NCBI GenBank assembly: GCA_964518595.1
Contig: CAZFHA010000008.1
Location: forward strand, 1 to 64,000
Source of the DNA: CAZFHA01 sp964518595
GTDB lineage: Bacteria > Bacillota > Clostridia > Saccharofermentanales > Saccharofermentanaceae
Length of the DNA: 64,000 nt
Direction: 5' to 3'
Under the pieces are notes generated by a model. It was given only the letters and a program-made list of their open reading frames with translations, made no database searches and was not told where the DNA came from. Position numbers and translations under genes: made by a program. Positions 61,806-64,000 of this stretch are shown piece by piece. The first letter of the stretch is position 1. The number at the start of each line of letters is the position of its first letter.

Positions 61806-62859
61806 GACCCCCACCAAAGGTGTGAAAAATAATTACTTTAACTTGGCGTTGTGCGCCTTTTCCTTTGTTTTTTTGCTGGTCTACCTTTTTGTGGTGGATG
61901 ACGTTTCAGAGGTAGTCAAAAATTTGCAGAGTCTAAACTGGGCTTGGATTAGCGTCGCCGTCCTCTTTATGGTGATGTATTGGCTACTGGAAGCCTATGT
62001 ATTACATCTTACCCTAAAACCGCTGCATTCAACCCAAAGATTGGGCGTAACTTTCCGTATCTCTATGATTGGACAGTACTTTAATGCCATTACCCCTTTT
62101 GCCTCCGGTGGACAACCTATGCAGGCATATTTTTTACTAAAACGGGGTATGCCCTTAGGTAAATCCATGACGGGACTATTAACCAAATTTATTATTTACC
62201 AGATTACCTTAACCTTTTATTGTTTAACAATGCTACTTTTGCGCTACCAGTATTTTGCCACCCATAGAAGTACATTGATGATCGGCGTACTTGTTGGTTT
62301 TATTATTCAATTAGCAGTAATGGTGCTTCTGATTTCGGCGGCTTTCTTTAAAAGCGGCACCATTCGCTTCGTTACCTGGTTGATTCATCTCCTGACTAAA
62401 ATAAAAATCGTTAGACACCCAAAAGAAAAGCTTATCTACTGGAGTAATGAGTTGGAAATTTTCCATGATCAGTTTCAGTACCTTCTAAAAAATAAGGGTC
62501 AACTGATTAAAATGTGTCTACTTTCTGCCCTTCAGCTCACCGCATTCTTCATTATTGGCAACGTAATATACAGAAGTTTTGGCCTATCGGGCGAAGATTC
62601 CTTGGCAATGATTGCCTGTCAAGCTTTTGTACTATTAATTACATCTTTTGTACCCTTGCCGGGAGCACTTCTGGCAGCAGAGGGGGTTTTCTTTCTTTTC
62701 TTCAGTCTTTATTTCCCAGAGAACCAGATAAGCCTAGCCATAATTATGTGGCGCTTTATTACCTTCTATTTTCCAATTATTGTCGGCCTAATCTTTACCT
62801 TGCTGGAGAAAAAGCAAGACACGCCTTTGAGTACCCAAGAAGTTCAGGCAGAAAAATAG
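61792..62859 (+). CDS. YbhN/LPG-synthase transmembrane family protein (putative flippase)
   Basis: A 355-residue protein with about eight helices and no soluble synthetase domain. It corresponds only to the flippase half of MprF (UPF0104). Conserved features are LRMSMIGQYFNAITPFASGGQPMQ-like FRISMIGQYFNAITPFASGG (residues 84-103), then GKSMTGLLTKFIIYQ and the C-terminal SFVPLPGALLAAEGVFFLFF (near 284). It overlaps the glycosyltransferase gene by 14 nt, suggesting the pair handles one lipid. The substrate is not shown. Confidence 0.87.
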   Translation: MEKVETPTKGVKNNYFNLALCAFSFVFLLVYLFVVDDVSEVVKNLQSLNWAWISVAVLFMVMYWLLEAYVLHLTLKPLHSTQRLGVTFRISMIGQYFNAITPFASGGQPMQAYFLLKRGMPLGKSMTGLLTKFIIYQITLTFYCLTMLLLRYQYFATHRSTLMIGVLVGFIIQLAVMVLLISAAFFKSGTIRFVTWLIHLLTKIKIVRHPKEKLIYWSNELEIFHDQFQYLLKNKGQLIKMCLLSALQLTAFFIIGNVIYRSFGLSGEDSLAMIACQAFVLLITSFVPLPGALLAAEGVFFLFFSLYFPENQISLAIIMWRFITFYFPIIVGLIFTLLEKKQDTPLSTQEVQAEK

Positions 62860-62953
62860 TTAAATTGCCACACTTTCGCCATGTGTTTGTGACAGAATAG
62901 ATAAGAAAAAAATGCTATTCTTTTCTTAGTCTTACTGCTACGGAGGATTCTTG

Positions 62954-64000
62954 GTGAAATCCATAAATGAACAATCAGACAAGGTTAAAGTGACAGGATC
63001 TAGTCAAGCCAAACAAAAGGGCTATTCGCTCTTACGTATTGTGATTCAAATCGTTTTTCTTTTTTTGCTACCGGCACTTTTTGCAGCAGCGTTCTCGGGT
63101 CTGATGGAGATCGGTTACTTGCTGCTAAATCCACAGAGAAGTTGGCAAGAAGTCTGGTTGAATCTGATTCCTTTTCTTCTTGTCGGATTAGTGAGCCTAC
63201 TTTGGGGGCGCCTTTTCTGTGGGTGGCTTTGTGCTTTTGGTTCTGTTACAGACTGGCTCAATCAACTCTTTTCTTTTTTGCCATTCAGAAAGCAGACCCT
63301 TACAGCTAAAGCTGATCGTTACCTAAAGAAAAGCAAATATTTCATTCTTGCGGCACTTTTTCTTTTAGCTGTTTTAGCACCTCAACTGTCCTTGTCCTTC
63401 CTAAGTCCCTGGGATGCGTTTGCACTTCTGTTTACTCCAGGAAAAGCACCTGATTTTACAACAGTATTCTCTAGCCTTATACCGGGTTTTATTTTCTTGG
63501 TGTTTATTTTATTTGCCTCCCTGTGGATAGAACGCTTTTTCTGTCGCTATTTGTGTCCTTATGGCGGTTTTTTAGCACTAATATCAAAAATCAGCCCCAC
63601 TGCGTTAGCTAAGCCAACGCAGCATTGCGGAGCCTGTAAGCTGTGTCAGAAAAAATGTGCTACCCAGATTCCTCTGAGCAAGAGGGAAGAAGTTCGAGGT
63701 GGTGAGTGCATTCTTTGCCTGCGCTGCCTTCATAACTGTCCTCGCAAAAACATCGAACTACGAGTTTTTGGTAAGCGGATTCAGCCTGTTCTCTGGATTA
63801 TCATGGGTATTCTTGTGTTGGCAGGGAGTTATTATCTTTTGACATATCAGTTTTCGCCTAAGACTTCTGTATCGGATACCCCGGCATCGATAACCCCAAC
63901 CAGTGAAGCTATGAAGATCAGTGAAAAGACAGTTCCGGAGACAACTTTTTCTGAAAGCCAGAGTCAAGGGAATACCGCAGCTGCAACTATACCTAGTACA
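62954..64000 (+). CDS. Polyferredoxin-like membrane protein (NapH/NosR-type), cut by window end
   Basis: An open frame of 349 codons that runs off the right edge; the GTG at 62954 follows GGAGG by about 9 nt. Four or five helices are seen. GRLFCGWLCAFGSVTDWL (near 90) has Cys-x3-Cys, though Ala replaces the usual Pro. RFFCRYLCPYGGFLALIS (near 196) is the second typical pair. Two [4Fe-4S] ferredoxin motifs, CGACKLCQKKC and CILCLRCLHNC (near 222-260), follow in the cytoplasmic part. After another helix comes a Ser/Thr/Pro-rich outer segment (from about 302). Such proteins pass electrons to periplasmic or FMN-carrying modules. The continuation may hold such a domain. Confidence 0.85.
   Translation, partial: MKSINEQSDKVKVTGSSQAKQKGYSLLRIVIQIVFLFLLPALFAAAFSGLMEIGYLLLNPQRSWQEVWLNLIPFLLVGLVSLLWGRLFCGWLCAFGSVTDWLNQLFSFLPFRKQTLTAKADRYLKKSKYFILAALFLLAVLAPQLSLSFLSPWDAFALLFTPGKAPDFTTVFSSLIPGFIFLVFILFASLWIERFFCRYLCPYGGFLALISKISPTALAKPTQHCGACKLCQKKCATQIPLSKREEVRGGECILCLRCLHNCPRKNIELRVFGKRIQPVLWIIMGILVLAGSYYLLTYQFSPKTSVSDTPASITPTSEAMKISEKTVPETTFSESQSQGNTAAATIPST

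Noticed and set aside
1..64000. CRISPR arrays, tRNA or rRNA genes, insertion sequences, prophage genes
   Set aside because: No regularly spaced repeats, cloverleaf-like segments, rRNA blocks, transposase or phage structural genes were seen.

Overview
The window looks like a chromosomal segment of an anaerobic, Gram-positive, Clostridia-type Firmicute of moderate G+C. Several things point that way: an [FeFe]-hydrogenase maturase (HydG), a V-type Na+-ATPase operon, type III glutamine synthetase, YtrA-type GntR/ABC modules, AzlCD, strong AAGGAGG-type ribosome binding sites, extracytoplasmic proteins with Ser/Thr/Pro-rich stalks, and a cell-surface protein with InlB-type repeats. I see no rRNA, tRNA, CRISPR array or insertion sequence. 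The only mobile-element trace is the 3' tip of a group II intron in the first ~53 bases.

Layout. 1-2.2 kb: intron end, then a GntR-ABC-permease operon. 2.4-5 kb: acyl-CoA synthetase and HAD phosphatase. 5.1-8.5 kb: an exported serpin (minus), a LUD-domain protein, a small anchored Ser/Thr-rich protein, and Maf (minus). 8.5-10.5 kb: a second GntR-ABC-permease operon behind a clear palindromic operator. 10.6-16.5 kb: a MacAB-like exporter, CCA-adding enzyme and MetF. 16.4-21.4 kb (minus): a complete oligopeptide/nickel-type ABC importer with a fused double ATPase. 21.9-24.7 kb: CAP-domain exoprotein, DUF2752 protein, and two zinc-ribbon/CD225-like membrane proteins. 24.9-30 kb: glutamine synthetase III, an EF-G paralogue and an AAA ATPase. 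30.1-33.3 kb (minus): a GT-C-like membrane protein with a polyprenyl-phosphate glycosyltransferase. 33.6-39.6 kb: TM1266-type regulator and HydG, HI0933-type flavoprotein, YccF, aldo/keto reductase, DUF554 and a deviant shikimate-kinase-like protein. 39.6-48.2 kb (minus): V-ATPase genes in the order ntpFIKECGABD. 48.6-53.4 kb: an ABC exporter, an orphan membrane protein, and AzlCD (minus). 53.6-57.7 kb: a NERD-like protein, coiled-coil protein and DusB operon, an ArsR regulator and a DUF4203-like protein. 57.7-60.5 kb: a surface protein with MucBP and InlB repeats, and a COG2426 protein (minus). 60.7-64 kb: a GT4 glycosyltransferase plus YbhN-type flippase pair, and a polyferredoxin-like membrane protein cut by the window end.

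Most of this is core chromosome with a strong cell-envelope flavour. The items most worth pursuing are: the serpin with a predicted Val-Ser scissile bond; the tandem zinc-ribbon/CD225 (dispanin/IFITM-like) proteins; the shikimate-kinase-like protein lacking the substrate-binding Arg; the NERD-like/coiled-coil/DusB operon; the V-ATPase rotor with a complete Na+ ligand set; and several leaders with hairpins close to the start codon (metF, hydG, glnN). All functional calls come from reading motifs by eye; no database search was run.
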